Of a DNA stretch of 64,000 nt, positions 24,701-33,072 are shown piece by piece (within the stretch, counting starts at the first letter, position 1; the number at the start of each line of letters is the position of its first letter). The stretch spans positions 7,769,501 through 7,833,500 of the forward strand of contig NC_009485.1 of the NCBI RefSeq assembly GCF_000015165.1. The letters are read 5' to 3'. A model generated the notes under the pieces. It was not told where the DNA came from. It saw only the letters and a list, made by a program, of their open reading frames with translations, and did not search any database. The translations under genes and the position numbers were made by a program. The DNA is from Bradyrhizobium sp. BTAi1 (lineage in GTDB: Bacteria; Pseudomonadota; Alphaproteobacteria; Rhizobiales; Xanthobacteraceae).

Positions 24701-26082
24701 TGTCGGCGCGGAACCACCGGCTGAGGGTTCACTACCTCCTCGAACCCGGATGGAAGGCGGACGCCGCCATCCAAGGCCTGGGTCGCACGAACCGCACCAA
24801 CCAGGCGCAGCCACCGCTCTTCCGCCCGATCGCGACCAATGTGAAGGCCGAAAAGCGTTTCCTGAGCACGATCGCCCGCCGTCTCGATACGCTCGGAGCG
24901 ATCACGCGCGGACAGCGTCAGACCGGCGGCCAGAACCTGTTCCGGCCTGAAGACAATCTCGAAAGTCATTACGGCCGCGATGCGCTCCGTCAGCTCTACA
25001 TGCTGCTGGCGCGTGGCAAGGTCGAAGGCTGCTCGCTTCAGACCTTCGAGGATTCCACGGGTCTGAAGCTGATGGATGCGAACGGCATCAAGGACGAACT
25101 GCCGCCGATTACCACCTTCCTCAATCGTCTGCTGGCGCTGACCATCGACCTGCAGAACGTCCTCTTCACCGCGTTCGAACAGTTGCTCACCGCCCGCATC
25201 GAAGGGGCGATCGCATCCGGCAGCTATGACGCGGGCCTCGAGACGCTGCGCGCCGAGAGCTTCGTCATCACGGATCGAAGCGTCATTTACAGCCATCCCG
25301 CGACCGGCGCCGAGACGCGATTGCTCACCATCACCGAGCGCAGACGCAACCTTCCGGTGACGCTGGCGGAAGCCTTCGATCGTCTCTCCGATCCGCGCGC
25401 GGTGCTCTTGATCAACGAGCGATCGGGACGCGCCGCCGTTCAGGTCCCGGCGCCGAGCCTCATGCTCGACGACGGCGAGATTGAACGGCGGGTACGGCTG
25501 ATCCGGCCGATGGAGCATCACAGCCTTCCGCTGAAGACAATGGCGGAAAGCCATTGGATGGAGGCCAACCGTGAGCGCTTCGCGGAGGCTTGGCACGTCG
25601 AACTCGGCGAAGTTTCCGATTTCACCGACAGCACCATCCATGTGGTGGCAGGCTTGCTCCTCCCGATCTGGAAGCGGCTGCCGAACGAGTCGACCCGGGT
25701 TTACCGACTCCAGACCGATACGGGTGAGCGCATCATTGGCCGCAAGGTTTCGGCCGCCTGGGCGGCGAACGCGCTGGCGGCCGACACGCCGACCCTGACG
25801 CCTGACATGGCGTTCGGCGCACTGATGGAGGGGCGAACCATCCTCGACCTCGCCGAGGGCCTGCAGCTTCGCCGTGTTCGCGTCATGGGCGCCAACCGCA
25901 TCGAGCTGTCGGGATTCGACGACACGATGCGCGACCGGCTGAAAGCCTATGGCCTCTTCCACGAGATCATTTCCTGGAAGCTGCGCATGTTCGTGCCGAC
26001 CGATGCGAGCGGCGTCGAAACACTCAATCGCGTGCTCGATCGCTATCCGGTCGAGCGCGTCGGCGAACGGGAGGCCGCGTGA
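21748..26082 (+). CDS. Strawberry-notch-type helicase with N-terminal methyltransferase domain
   Basis: The 1,444-aa protein combines two modules. Residues about 110-300 form a DNA methyltransferase-like domain (L-E-P-S-A-G-T-G-L-L, then N-P-P-F). Residues about 430-1100 form an SF2/Sno-like ATPase with Walker A G-T-G-A-G-K-G-R, Walker B F-D-E-S-H and motif VI Q-G-L-G-R-T-N-R. The C-terminal 300 residues are family-specific. Such giants are core genes of trb/rlxS ICEs and large plasmids and are thought to protect or process DNA during transfer; proof is lacking. It overlaps the primase gene by one base. Confidence 0.92.
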   Translation: MSHPSAAADPTAAPIPCTPTVAPAPRLAEAAQLLLPHLEQGRRVDAAILRAAMEQALGRSDTSGAWDWKTAYDACEAASVLFLRKYGKPIFRKAGSASAALPQFVKLVSLLPTHTRRSEESQALQQFSTPIPLGLAALCAAAITPGDHVLEPSAGTGLLAILAEIAGGALALNELAEARAALLSSLFPAVPVTRFDAAQIDDHLGSTIDPTVVLMNPPFSAMANVSGRMADAAYRHVASALARLADGGRLVAITGANFGPETPAWRDAFVRLQERGTVVFTAAVDGAVYAKHGTTIDTRLMVIDKMPASDPAQFPASAGIAPDIATLLGWITKHVPPRRPVARSLAAPTAVGVATPRSVRGYLARAASRQPAAALADPAGVELSYEILEWAPPEGARLTDALYEEYGLQSIRIPGSQAHPTKLVQSAAMASVAPPKPSYRPHLPVNLVTGGLLSDAQLESVIYAGEAHGDFLAGAWTVDETFDLVTAARDDAETSVRFRRGWFLGDGTGAGKGRQVAGILLDNWLKGRRRALWISKSDKLIEDAQRDWSALGMERLLVTPLSRFRQGTPIRLAEGILFTTYATLRTDERGEKLSRVRQIVEWLGADFDGVIIFDESHAMQNAAGGKGERGDQAPSQQGRAGLRLQHALPNARVVYVSATGATTVHNLAYAQRLGLWGGEDFPFATRAEFVEAIEDGGVAAMEVLARDLRALGLYAARSLSYEGVEYELIEHELTPEQIRIYDAYAGAFSIIHNNLDAAMQAANITGDSGTLNAQAKSAARSAFESAKQRFFGHLLTSMKTPSLVRSIERDLEAGHASVVQIVSTGEALMERRLAEIPTEDWGDVQVDITPREYVLDYLAHSFPVQLYEPFTDSEGNLSSRPVFRDGQPVESREAVTRRDRLIEKLASLPPVPGALDQIVQRFGTDMVAEVTGRSRRVIRKGDRLMVENRAASANLAETAAFMDDAKRILVFSEAGGTGRSYHAELSARNHRLRVHYLLEPGWKADAAIQGLGRTNRTNQAQPPLFRPIATNVKAEKRFLSTIARRLDTLGAITRGQRQTGGQNLFRPEDNLESHYGRDALRQLYMLLARGKVEGCSLQTFEDSTGLKLMDANGIKDELPPITTFLNRLLALTIDLQNVLFTAFEQLLTARIEGAIASGSYDAGLETLRAESFVITDRSVIYSHPATGAETRLLTITERRRNLPVTLAEAFDRLSDPRAVLLINERSGRAAVQVPAPSLMLDDGEIERRVRLIRPMEHHSLPLKTMAESHWMEANRERFAEAWHVELGEVSDFTDSTIHVVAGLLLPIWKRLPNESTRVYRLQTDTGERIIGRKVSAAWAANALAADTPTLTPDMAFGALMEGRTILDLAEGLQLRRVRVMGANRIELSGFDDTMRDRLKAYGLFHEIISWKLRMFVPTDASGVETLNRVLDRYPVERVGEREAA

Positions 26083-27143
26083 TGCCGCGCGACGCTTCCG
26101 ACCTGGCACGCCGGCTCGCGCGCGACGCGGAGACGGTGTGCCGTCACTATCTTTCCAATGGCCGCCGCGAAGGTCGTTATTGGCAGGTTGGCGATGCCCG
26201 CAACACACCCGGTCGATCCATGTTCGTTCGGTTGAAGGAGTCATCGAAAGGACCAGCCGGCAAGTGGACCGATGCCGCAACAGGCGAACATGGCGATCTC
26301 CTCGACATCATCCGCGAGAGCTGCGGCCTCGTCGACTTCCACGATGTTGCTGACGAAGCGCGCCGCTTCTTGAACCTGCCGCGCAGCGAACAGGAGCCTT
26401 CGCCAAACTCGGCCAGACCACCTGCGCAGACTGGCTCGCCGGAGGCCGCACGGCGGCTCTTTGCGATGTCGCAGCCGATGATGCGCACACTCGCAGAGAC
26501 GTATCTCCGTAATCGCGGCATTACGCCTTTGCACGAAGCCGGCGCATTGCGATTCCACCCGCGCTGCTACTATCGCCCGGATGATTACTCGCCGACCGAA
26601 ATTTGGCCAGCGATGATCGCACGTGTGACCGACCTTGATGGGCGCATCACCGGCGCGCACCGCACCTGGCTCAATCCCGCCGGCTTCGATCTCGTCCGTC
26701 TCGGCAAGGCGCCGATCGATACGCCACGGCGCGCGATGGGCGATCTTCTCGGCAACGCCGTCCGTTTCGGTGTGGCCACCGATGTGCTCGCGGCCGGCGA
26801 AGGCATTGAGACCATGCTGTCGCTGCGCTGCGTGTTGCCGACCTTGCCGATGGCCGCTGCGCTCTCGGCCAATCACCTCGCAGCCTTGTTGCTTCCGCCG
26901 ACGCTGCGCCGGCTCTATATCGCTCGCGACAACGATGCGGCCGGCGACGGGGCCGCGATCGCGTTGACCGAGCGGGCCCGCTCGGCCGGGGTCGAGGCGA
27001 TCACCTGGACCCCGAGGCGGGGCGACTTCAACGAGGATCTGCGCGGCATCGGCGTCGACGTGCTGGCAGCAGCCTTGCGGATCGAACTTATCCCGCAGGA
27101 CGTCGCGCGCTTCATGCACGTTGACGCCGCCGAGACGGGATGA
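26082..27143 (+). CDS. Toprim-domain primase-like protein (DUF7146 type)
   Basis: The 353-aa protein has an N-terminal substrate-entry region (G-R-Y-W-Q-V-G-D-A-R-N-T-P-G-R-S-M) and a C-terminal Toprim fold: G-E-G-I-E-T-M-L-S supplies the Glu, and I-A-R-D-N-D-A-A-G-D-G-A-A the D-x-D. Toprim primase/helicase-like proteins synthesise primers on transferred single strands. The start codon sits in TGATG with the helicase stop, so both are translated from one mRNA and probably act together in DNA processing. Confidence 0.87.
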   Translation: MPRDASDLARRLARDAETVCRHYLSNGRREGRYWQVGDARNTPGRSMFVRLKESSKGPAGKWTDAATGEHGDLLDIIRESCGLVDFHDVADEARRFLNLPRSEQEPSPNSARPPAQTGSPEAARRLFAMSQPMMRTLAETYLRNRGITPLHEAGALRFHPRCYYRPDDYSPTEIWPAMIARVTDLDGRITGAHRTWLNPAGFDLVRLGKAPIDTPRRAMGDLLGNAVRFGVATDVLAAGEGIETMLSLRCVLPTLPMAAALSANHLAALLLPPTLRRLYIARDNDAAGDGAAIALTERARSAGVEAITWTPRRGDFNEDLRGIGVDVLAAALRIELIPQDVARFMHVDAAETG

Positions 27144-27265
27144 AGGGCGACGGTTCGCGTGTCGCCATGGTTGGTCTGGTGAGGCCCCGCAAGCCGGAAA
27201 GAGTCCGCACCCTGGCCTTCTAGAGGGCGATCGGACCAGAAGCGCCCCGGTCCAGCAACCTCAAG

Positions 27266-27326
27266 GGCCGACTATTTTCCGTCGGCGGCGAAGCCGCCTT
27301 TACAGCGCGAGACAAAATAGCCGGCC
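27266..27326 (+). promoter_or_regulatory. Structured leader element B, copy 1
   Basis: An outer stem CTATTTT/AAAATAG (27272-27278 with 27314-27320) extends through GGCCG/CGGCC across one mismatch. It encloses an inner hairpin GGCGGC-GAA-GCCGCC. The related element at 30003-30051 keeps the architecture while the stem bases change in pairs. Downstream both share TCCTCCGCTGCGCT. The rest of the 310-bp gap before the DUF2493 gene holds no ORF I would support. Confidence 0.6.
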
Positions 27327-27453
27327 CCTTCGGTCCTCCGCTGCGCTTCGGCCGCGGCGCGAGGGCGCCGCGGTGCAAGCCCGTTCCGCTCCCGGTCCAG
27401 TGATCGCCACGAAGGCCGCGATGGGCGCGGCCGATCCGGCAAAGGACCTCACC

Positions 27454-28392
27454 ATGACGACCGACCATGACGACATCGACTTCGAACCGCCGCACAGCTC
27501 ATCCCCGACCGATCACGTCCTCAACGAGCTTCAGCTCTACGGCTACCGTCCCTTCCAGGGCGAACCCGACCCGAGGCCGCTTCCCGAAGGCAATGTCGTG
27601 GCCGGCGCCGTCGTCGACATCTTCGACGCCCTGATCTCGACTCTGGGTGAAACGCGCCTTGAGCCGGACCTCGAGGATCTGCTCTGGTCAACGGTCAATC
27701 TCTTCCACCGCGCCGTCGATCGCATCGAGCGCGAACTCGACGATAACGAACAGGCGCAGCGGCGCAGCCAGCGCGAGCAGAACGGCTCGGAAGTGAAATC
27801 GGTCGAGCTCGAACGCCTGACGGCCGAGGGCATCACGCTGATCGAGCGCCGCAACAGCATGGAGCTCTTCCGCGACCAGGCCGCCGAACACTTCGAGACG
27901 CACACCGGCACACCCTGGCGTCCCCGGTCAGGATCGCTGATCAATCATCGCGCGCTCACCGCAGCGATGATCGACAGCCGCGACTTTCTGGCTGCGAAGC
28001 GTCGGGCCGAGACCGAGGTCATGCTGCCGCCTGGTCCGAAGATCGCGCTCACCGGCGGGCTCGACTTCAACGACCATCGCATGATCTGGGATCGACTCGA
28101 CAAAGTCCACGCCAAGCATCCCGACATGGTGTTGCTGCATGGCGGGTCGCCGAAAGGCGCGGAGCTCATCGCCGCCAAATGGGCGAGCAATCGCAACGTG
28201 CCGCAGATCGCCTTCAAGCCGGACTGGACGAAGCACGCGAAGGCGGCTCCGTTCAAGCGCAACGACGCGATGCTGGCGGTCCTGCCGATCGGCGTCCTGC
28301 ACTTCCCGGGCACCGGCATCCAGGACAACCTCGCCGACAAGGCACGCAAGCTCGGCATTCCGGTCTGGAAGCACGACGAAGGCGGCGCGTAA
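27454..28392 (+). CDS. DUF2493 domain protein
   Basis: The 312-aa protein has a helical N-terminal half with a charged coiled coil (H-R-A-V-D-R-I-E-R-E-L-D-D-N-E-Q-A) and a C-terminal Rossmann-like DUF2493 domain: K-I-A-L-T-G-G-L-D-F-N-D, then V-L-L-H-G-G-S-P-K-G-A-E and W-A-S-N-R-N-V-P. This domain resembles SLOG/nucleotide-binding folds and is very common on conjugative elements. Its ligand is unknown. The frame is open far upstream, but ATG 27454 has AAAGGA and starts the conserved part. Confidence 0.85.
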   Translation: MTTDHDDIDFEPPHSSSPTDHVLNELQLYGYRPFQGEPDPRPLPEGNVVAGAVVDIFDALISTLGETRLEPDLEDLLWSTVNLFHRAVDRIERELDDNEQAQRRSQREQNGSEVKSVELERLTAEGITLIERRNSMELFRDQAAEHFETHTGTPWRPRSGSLINHRALTAAMIDSRDFLAAKRRAETEVMLPPGPKIALTGGLDFNDHRMIWDRLDKVHAKHPDMVLLHGGSPKGAELIAAKWASNRNVPQIAFKPDWTKHAKAAPFKRNDAMLAVLPIGVLHFPGTGIQDNLADKARKLGIPVWKHDEGGA

Positions 28393-28410
28393 GCGCCGCC
28401 ACTTACGGCA

Positions 28411-28977
28411 TCAGGTATCGAGCAGCTCCGGCCGAAACAGCCGGCGCCGGCTGATGATCTTGCCGGCGACCATGAATACCCCATCGCCGGTGTAATGCAG
28501 CGTCTCCGGATGCCTCGGCGACTTGGCGACATGCGCCTTCACCACTTCGAAAACGAAGAAATTATATTTGTCGACCAGCGCATCATCGACAAGACGGCAT
28601 TCAAAATTTGCGTGACACTCGACAATCAGCGGCGCCTTCACGCGCGTTGCCGATTGCGCCGTGAGCCCGAACCTCTCGAACTTATCGACCTCAGCGCCCG
28701 TCGTGTTGCCAACGCCGACCACGGTGTCGATCAACGTCGTGGTCGGGAGATTGATCACGCACTCACGGCTCTTGCAGACCAGGTCAAAGCTGTAGTTTGC
28801 GCCGGCGATGACGCAACCGATGAGTGACGGTGTAAACTCCATCATCGTGTGCCACCCCATCGTCATGATGTTTCGCCTGTCATCCAGCGCTGACGACACC
28901 ATCACGATTGGCCCAGGCTCAAGGTAGCGCCGAACCTGAGAGACCGGAAAATCAAGCTTTTCTGAGCGTCTCGCCAT
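28411..28977 (-). CDS. Flavin reductase-like FMN-binding protein
   Basis: This 188-aa split-barrel protein has V-V-M-V-S-S-A-L-type strands (here I-V-M-V-S-S-A-L-D-D-R), T-M-G-W-H-T-M-M-E-F-T-P and C-V-I-N-L-P-T, the usual landmarks of flavin reductase/FMN-binding domains. It would use NAD(P)H and FMN in the cytosol; the partner oxygenase is unknown. ATG 28977 has a strong GGAGGA. It stands alone and opposite to the ICE genes, so it is probably cargo. Confidence 0.85.
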   Translation of the reverse strand: MARRSEKLDFPVSQVRRYLEPGPIVMVSSALDDRRNIMTMGWHTMMEFTPSLIGCVIAGANYSFDLVCKSRECVINLPTTTLIDTVVGVGNTTGAEVDKFERFGLTAQSATRVKAPLIVECHANFECRLVDDALVDKYNFFVFEVVKAHVAKSPRHPETLHYTGDGVFMVAGKIISRRRLFRPELLDT

Positions 28978-29146
28978 CGTTCCTCCTGCGGTCGGGTCAG
29001 GCCCCTGGCACGGTCGCGGACACCGCCGATGTCTGGTGGGACGGGTTTCCTCTCCCATTCGAGGCCAATTTTCGTTATAGTTCGGATCGCGCCGTGGTGG
29101 TGGTGGAAGGCGCGACCGTCACACGCTTTGTCACGGAGACGCCGCG

Positions 29147-29629
29147 ATGCTCGTCATCGGACTCATACTCAGCATTTTTGGGATCGGCCTGTTCTGCTGG
29201 CTGATCTTCGCCCTTGCGGTTTATGCGCTGCCCTTCTTCGTCGGCCTCACCGCCGGCATGGCCGCCTTCCACAGCGGCGCGGGCGTCCTCGGCGCCCTCC
29301 TTATCGGCATCGTCGTGGGCGCGTTGACGCTGGGCGTCGGCCAGGTCGCTTTTGCGCTCGTCAAGCCGATCCCCTTGCGCGCGGCCATTGCAGCGGCCTT
29401 CGCCATCCCGGCCGCGATCGCCGGCTACCACGCCGTGTTGGGGCTCTCGCAGATCGGCATGCCATCGCTGTTCTGGCGGGAGACCTTCGCTTGGGTTGGC
29501 GCCATCATCATCGGCTGCACGGCTTGGGCGCGCATGACGGTGTTGGCCGAACCCCTTCCGCTGCGACCGGACGGGGCAAATGCGGATGAGCCGCAGCCGG
29601 TTCTTACGGCCGCAACACGGGAAGGCTGA
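29147..29629 (+). CDS. Small inner-membrane protein
   Basis: The 160-aa protein has four or five hydrophobic helices covering residues 1-125 and a short polar C-terminus. No catalytic motif is visible and I cannot assign a family. Glycine-rich helices (A-G-M-A-A-F-H-S-G-A-G-V-L-G-A-L) are typical of packed small membrane proteins. It is transcribed away from the flavin reductase and may be cargo. Confidence 0.7.
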   Translation: MLVIGLILSIFGIGLFCWLIFALAVYALPFFVGLTAGMAAFHSGAGVLGALLIGIVVGALTLGVGQVAFALVKPIPLRAAIAAAFAIPAAIAGYHAVLGLSQIGMPSLFWRETFAWVGAIIIGCTAWARMTVLAEPLPLRPDGANADEPQPVLTAATREG

Positions 29630-29634
29630 GAGGC

Positions 29635-29663
29635 CGGCCTCTTCGTCATCGAACAGGTTCGCG
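29635..29663 (-). repeat. 29-nt inverted copy of DUF736 coding sequence (gene remnant)
   Basis: On the minus strand these 29 bases are identical to 30421-30449 in the DUF736 gene and would encode A-N-L-F-D-D-E-E-A in the matching frame. Similarity ends on both sides. Related ICEs can carry more than one DUF736 paralogue, so this may be the last trace of a decayed copy. No intact gene is seen in 29630-30175. Confidence 0.6.
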
Positions 29664-30002
29664 AAGCACGGTCCAGCGCCATCGGGTCTCGGTTGAGAAA
29701 CGAGGACGGCCCCGGCCTATCGAAGCGCAGAGCCCGCAGCACCGATCTCCCGGCACTCACATAAAGACGGATGAAGGCGTTCAGTCGCGGCGAGTCCCCG
29801 GCAATCGATCCCGCCTTTTTCTACGCCATGGCTTCTTTCTCTACGCCTGAACTCGCCGACGTCTTGTGCAAGAGAACCGATATCCGCCACGTCTCCTCCT
29901 GAGGATGCTGTTCAGAGCACGGACGCACCTGGCCTCGTGATGGCCTGATCTGGCCGAAGACCGGCTGCGCCTCGATCGCCTGAGCCGCAACGCCGTCGGC
30001 TC

Positions 30003-30051
30003 GACTTTCTTCCCCTGGGCTAAAGCCCATTCCTCGCGAGGCAAGAAAGTC
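30003..30051 (+). promoter_or_regulatory. Structured leader element B, copy 2
   Basis: GACTTTCTT (30003-30011) pairs perfectly with AAGAAAGTC (30043-30051) around an inner hairpin TGGGC-TAAA-GCCCA. The design matches 27266-27326, with paired base changes in the outer stem. About 125 nt separate it from the DUF736 start, and the shared TCCTCCGCTGCGCT follows it, as in copy 1 (133 nt). It probably acts as an RNA leader or an operator cruciform. Confidence 0.6.
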
Positions 30052-30175
30052 TCACCGCCGTCATCCTCCGCTGCGCTCCGGCCCGCGAGCGGGTGCGTCG
30101 TCGATCGTCCCCGGCCTGTCGATCGCCATCGAGGCCGCGGTGGTCGCGGGCTCGAAATCAGCAAGGAGAAGTGAC

Positions 30176-30496
30176 ATGGCTAACATCGGTTCTTTCAAGA
30201 AGGTCGGCAGCGACTTCCAGGGCGAGATCGTCACCCTGAGCTTGCAGACGAAAGGCGTCCGGATCGTCGCCGAGACCAACCGCTCCAACGAGAACGCCCC
30301 CAGCCACCGCGTCTATGTGGGCCGGGCCGAGATCGGGGCAGCGTGGTCGAAGCGCTCCGAAGAAGGCCGCGACTACCTCTCGCTCAAGCTCGACGACCCT
30401 TCCTTCAACGCTCCGATCTACGCGAACCTGTTCGATGACGAAGAGGCCGACGGCTACACCCTCATCTGGTCGCGGCCCCGCAAGAACGGCGACTGA
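30176..30496 (+). CDS. DUF736 family protein
   Basis: The 106-aa protein begins M-A-N-I-G-S-F-K-K-V-G and continues with F-Q-G-E-I-V-T-L-S-L-Q-T-K and Y-L-S-L-K-L-D-D-P-S-F-N-A-P-I-Y-A-N-L-F, which is diagnostic for DUF736. The family occurs on nearly all rhizobial plasmids and ICEs, but its function is unknown. A strong AAGGAG precedes the ATG. A hairpin terminator follows at 30509, so it is a single-gene unit. Confidence 0.93.
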   Translation: MANIGSFKKVGSDFQGEIVTLSLQTKGVRIVAETNRSNENAPSHRVYVGRAEIGAAWSKRSEEGRDYLSLKLDDPSFNAPIYANLFDDEEADGYTLIWSRPRKNGD

Positions 30497-30508
30497 GGCC
30501 TTCGCAGC

Positions 30509-30536
30509 AACCCCGCCCGGCCGCGCCGGGCGGGGT
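30509..30536. terminator. Bidirectional terminator between DUF736 and the metal ATPase
   Basis: AACCCCGCCCGG and CCGGGCGGGGTT pair over 12 bp with a 4-nt loop. The two flanking genes converge here. Confidence 0.8.
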
Positions 30537-30575
30537 TCGCACGCGCAAGCATTAGACGGCGGCCTCTTACGAAAC

Positions 30576-32864
30576 TCAGGAACCCTGAGCTTGCCCGACC
30601 TTGAGCAGGCGCAACGCGTTCATGGTCACAAGCACCGTCGCCCCCGTATCGGCGAGGATTGCAGGCCAAAGCCCCGTGATGCCGACGACGGTCGTTACAA
30701 GGAACACCGCCTTTAGCCCGATCGCGATCGCGATGTTCTGTCGAATGTTGGCCATGGTTCGCTTCGATAGGGCGATCATCGCGAAGACGTCCCCCACCCG
30801 TCCGTGAAGGACGGCAGCATCGGCCGTTTCGAGAGCCACGTCCGCGCTGCCGCCCATGGCGATGCCGACATCCGCCGCGGCGAGAGCCGGCGCATCATTG
30901 ATGCCATCGCCGACCTTGATCACTGAGAAGCCCTGGCGCTTCAACTCGCCGACGACACGCTGCTTGTCTTGCGGCAGCAATTCGGCGTGCACCTCGATAC
31001 CGAGCTGCTTGCCGATCGCGTCCGCGGTTCGCCGATTATCTCCTGTCAGCATCACGGTCTTGATTCCCGCATCAGCCAGCGCTTTCAGACCGGCCTTGGC
31101 GTCGACACGCGGTTCGTCCCGCATCGCGATGGCGCCGGCAACCTGTCCATCGGCGAGCAACACCGATACGGTCTTTCCGTCGTCGTTGAAGGCAGCGATC
31201 CGTGCGATCTGATCGGGCGTAAGCGCCGTGCGATCGCCCGCTGCGTGCGGTGAGCCGAAGAACACCTCGCTGCCGTCGACCGTCCCGGTGATCCCCTTTC
31301 CACCGATCGCCTTGGCGTCGGTGATCTGGGGCACGGCAGCATTATCACTCGCCGCGCGCTCCAGAATCGCCCTAGCGAGCGGATGGTTTGAGCCGGTTTC
31401 AAGCGCCGCGGCGAGCCTCAGCACGTCTGCCTCCGGCCGGCCGAAGCCGACAATGTCGGTCACTTGCGGCTTGCCTTCTGTCAACGTGCCAGTCTTGTCG
31501 AAGGCGGCGGCGGTAATCGTTCCGATCTTTTCCAGAACGGCGCCGCCCTTCAACAACAAGCCGCGCCGGGCGCCGGCCGACAACGACGCTGCGATCGCCG
31601 CCGGGGTCGAGATCACCAGCGCGCACGGACATCCGATCAGCAAGATGGCAAGGCCTTTGTAGATCCATTCGCTCCAGGCGCCGCCAAACAGCAGCGGAGG
31701 TATGACGGCGACCAAAGCGGCGACCACGACGACGCCTGGCGTATAGTAGCGCGAAAACCGGTCGATGAAGCGCTCGGTTGGAGCCTTGCTCTCCTGCGCT
31801 TCCTCGACCAGCTTCACAACGCGGGCGATGGTGTTGTCGGCAGCGGCGGCCGTCACGCGGATGCGCAGCGCCGCCTCGCCATTAACGGTGCCAGCGAAGA
31901 CGATAGCGTCTACGCCCTTACGGACGGGCGTGCTTTCGCCGGTGACGGGCGCCTCATCGATCGCGCTTTCACCCGATACGATCAAGCCGTCCGCAGGAAT
32001 GCGGTCGCCGGGCCGCACGAGGATCAAGGAATCGACTATGAGGTCCTCGGCCGGGACCTCACGCGTCTTGCCTCCCTCTTCGAGCAAAGCGGTCTTCGGC
32101 AACAACGCGGTCAGCGATTGAATGCTGGCGCGCGCTCGGCCCGCCGCGACCCCTTCGAGCAGTTCGCCGATCAGAAAGAGAAAGACGACAGTTGCCGCTT
32201 CTTCGCTTGCGCTTATGGCGACGGCGCCGACGGCGGCAATCGTCATCAGCATCTCGATCGAGAAAGGCGTGCCGGCGATAGCCGCCATGATGGCGCGCCG
32301 GGCGATCGGCACGAGTCCAACCAGCATCGCCGCCGTGAATATCCAGGGTTCAAATCCTGGAACCAACTTGCCTATCGCGTAGGCCGCGATCAGCGCGATG
32401 CCGCTGGCAATCGTGAGCCGTCCTTTACCGCTCCGCCACCATGGGCCGTTTGTCGGACCATGGTCGTGACCGTGCAGTTCGGCACTAGACGCCTTGCCGT
32501 CGTTCTGCCCGTTGTGATGACGATGCTCAGGACCCTCGCTCTTTCGGGCATCGTCATGCGCGTGAGCGTCCGGGCCGCTGCGACCTTGGCAACCACAGGC
32601 CTCGACCGCCTTCGGTCCGCCGTCGCCGATCGAATGTTCTGTCAGCAGTCTGAGCTTGTATCCCAGTCCGGTCACCGTCTTCGTGATCGCCGGACCAACT
32701 GCCTCATCGTCACCGTGGCGCACGGTCATCGTGCCGGCGGTGGCCGACACGGAGACATCTTCGACACCCGGCACGCGGCGCACCGCGGTGTCGATCTTTG
32801 CCGCACATGAAGCGCAGTCCATGCCATCGACCCGATAGCGGCTCTGTTGCGAATGCTTCGTCAT
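30576..32864 (-). CDS. Zn/Cd/Pb-translocating P1B-type ATPase
   Basis: The 762-aa efflux pump has an N-terminal heavy-metal-associated domain with G-M-D-C-A-S-C, then a His/Asp-rich linker (about 95-150, H-A-H-D-D, H-R-H-H, H-G-H-D-H-G). The membrane motif C-P-C marks the metal channel, D-K-T-G-T the phosphorylation site, N-H-P-L-A the SE/HP box and G-D-G-I-N-D the hinge. The C-P-C, linker and MerR partner fit the ZntA/CadA group, which pumps Zn2+, Cd2+ and Pb2+ into the periplasm. Its promoter carries a MerR operator at 32898. Confidence 0.93.
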   Translation of the reverse strand: MTKHSQQSRYRVDGMDCASCAAKIDTAVRRVPGVEDVSVSATAGTMTVRHGDDEAVGPAITKTVTGLGYKLRLLTEHSIGDGGPKAVEACGCQGRSGPDAHAHDDARKSEGPEHRHHNGQNDGKASSAELHGHDHGPTNGPWWRSGKGRLTIASGIALIAAYAIGKLVPGFEPWIFTAAMLVGLVPIARRAIMAAIAGTPFSIEMLMTIAAVGAVAISASEEAATVVFLFLIGELLEGVAAGRARASIQSLTALLPKTALLEEGGKTREVPAEDLIVDSLILVRPGDRIPADGLIVSGESAIDEAPVTGESTPVRKGVDAIVFAGTVNGEAALRIRVTAAAADNTIARVVKLVEEAQESKAPTERFIDRFSRYYTPGVVVVAALVAVIPPLLFGGAWSEWIYKGLAILLIGCPCALVISTPAAIAASLSAGARRGLLLKGGAVLEKIGTITAAAFDKTGTLTEGKPQVTDIVGFGRPEADVLRLAAALETGSNHPLARAILERAASDNAAVPQITDAKAIGGKGITGTVDGSEVFFGSPHAAGDRTALTPDQIARIAAFNDDGKTVSVLLADGQVAGAIAMRDEPRVDAKAGLKALADAGIKTVMLTGDNRRTADAIGKQLGIEVHAELLPQDKQRVVGELKRQGFSVIKVGDGINDAPALAAADVGIAMGGSADVALETADAAVLHGRVGDVFAMIALSKRTMANIRQNIAIAIGLKAVFLVTTVVGITGLWPAILADTGATVLVTMNALRLLKVGQAQGS

Positions 32865-32897
32865 GACCAAATCCTCGATTCAGCCATAGCGCTACGT

Positions 32898-32914
32898 CCT
32901 CTAGTCGCTAGAGG
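32898..32914 (-). promoter_or_regulatory. MerR-type operator/promoter of the metal ATPase
   Basis: The palindrome CCTCTAG-TCG-CTAGAGG lies between TTGCTC and TAGCGC, which are 19 bp apart on the minus strand. The long spacer holding the dyad is the classical design for MerR-family activation. Confidence 0.82.
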
Positions 32915-33045
32915 AGCAAGGGCAAAGATCCGCTGCGGGATAGAAAATGCGCACGGCGCGCTGTCGATCTCGCGGCTGGGCAGAGCCCGGGCGAGAAAGA
33001 GCTCCCCACTGGCAGCCCTTGATTTTTGGTGCGCAATCGCCAATT

Positions 33046-33062
33046 CCTCTAGTGACTAGAGG
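33046..33062 (+). promoter_or_regulatory. MerR-type operator before the regulator gene
   Basis: CCTCTAG-TGA-CTAGAGG ends 10 nt before the GTG start and overlaps the probable ribosome site GAGGAG. It differs from the ATPase site only in the 3-nt centre. Autoregulation is likely. Confidence 0.78.
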
Positions 33063-33072
33063 AGTGACCGTC

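Noticed and set aside
23671..26280. 869-aa open frame antisense to the helicase gene
   Set aside because: The residue pattern is that of a GC-rich shadow (Arg/Gly/Ala-rich, no motif), and the plus strand encodes a well-supported family member throughout.
32947..33072. Longer N-terminus for the MerR regulator
   Set aside because: It would place the operator and promoter inside the coding sequence; the conserved domain begins at the GTG 33073.
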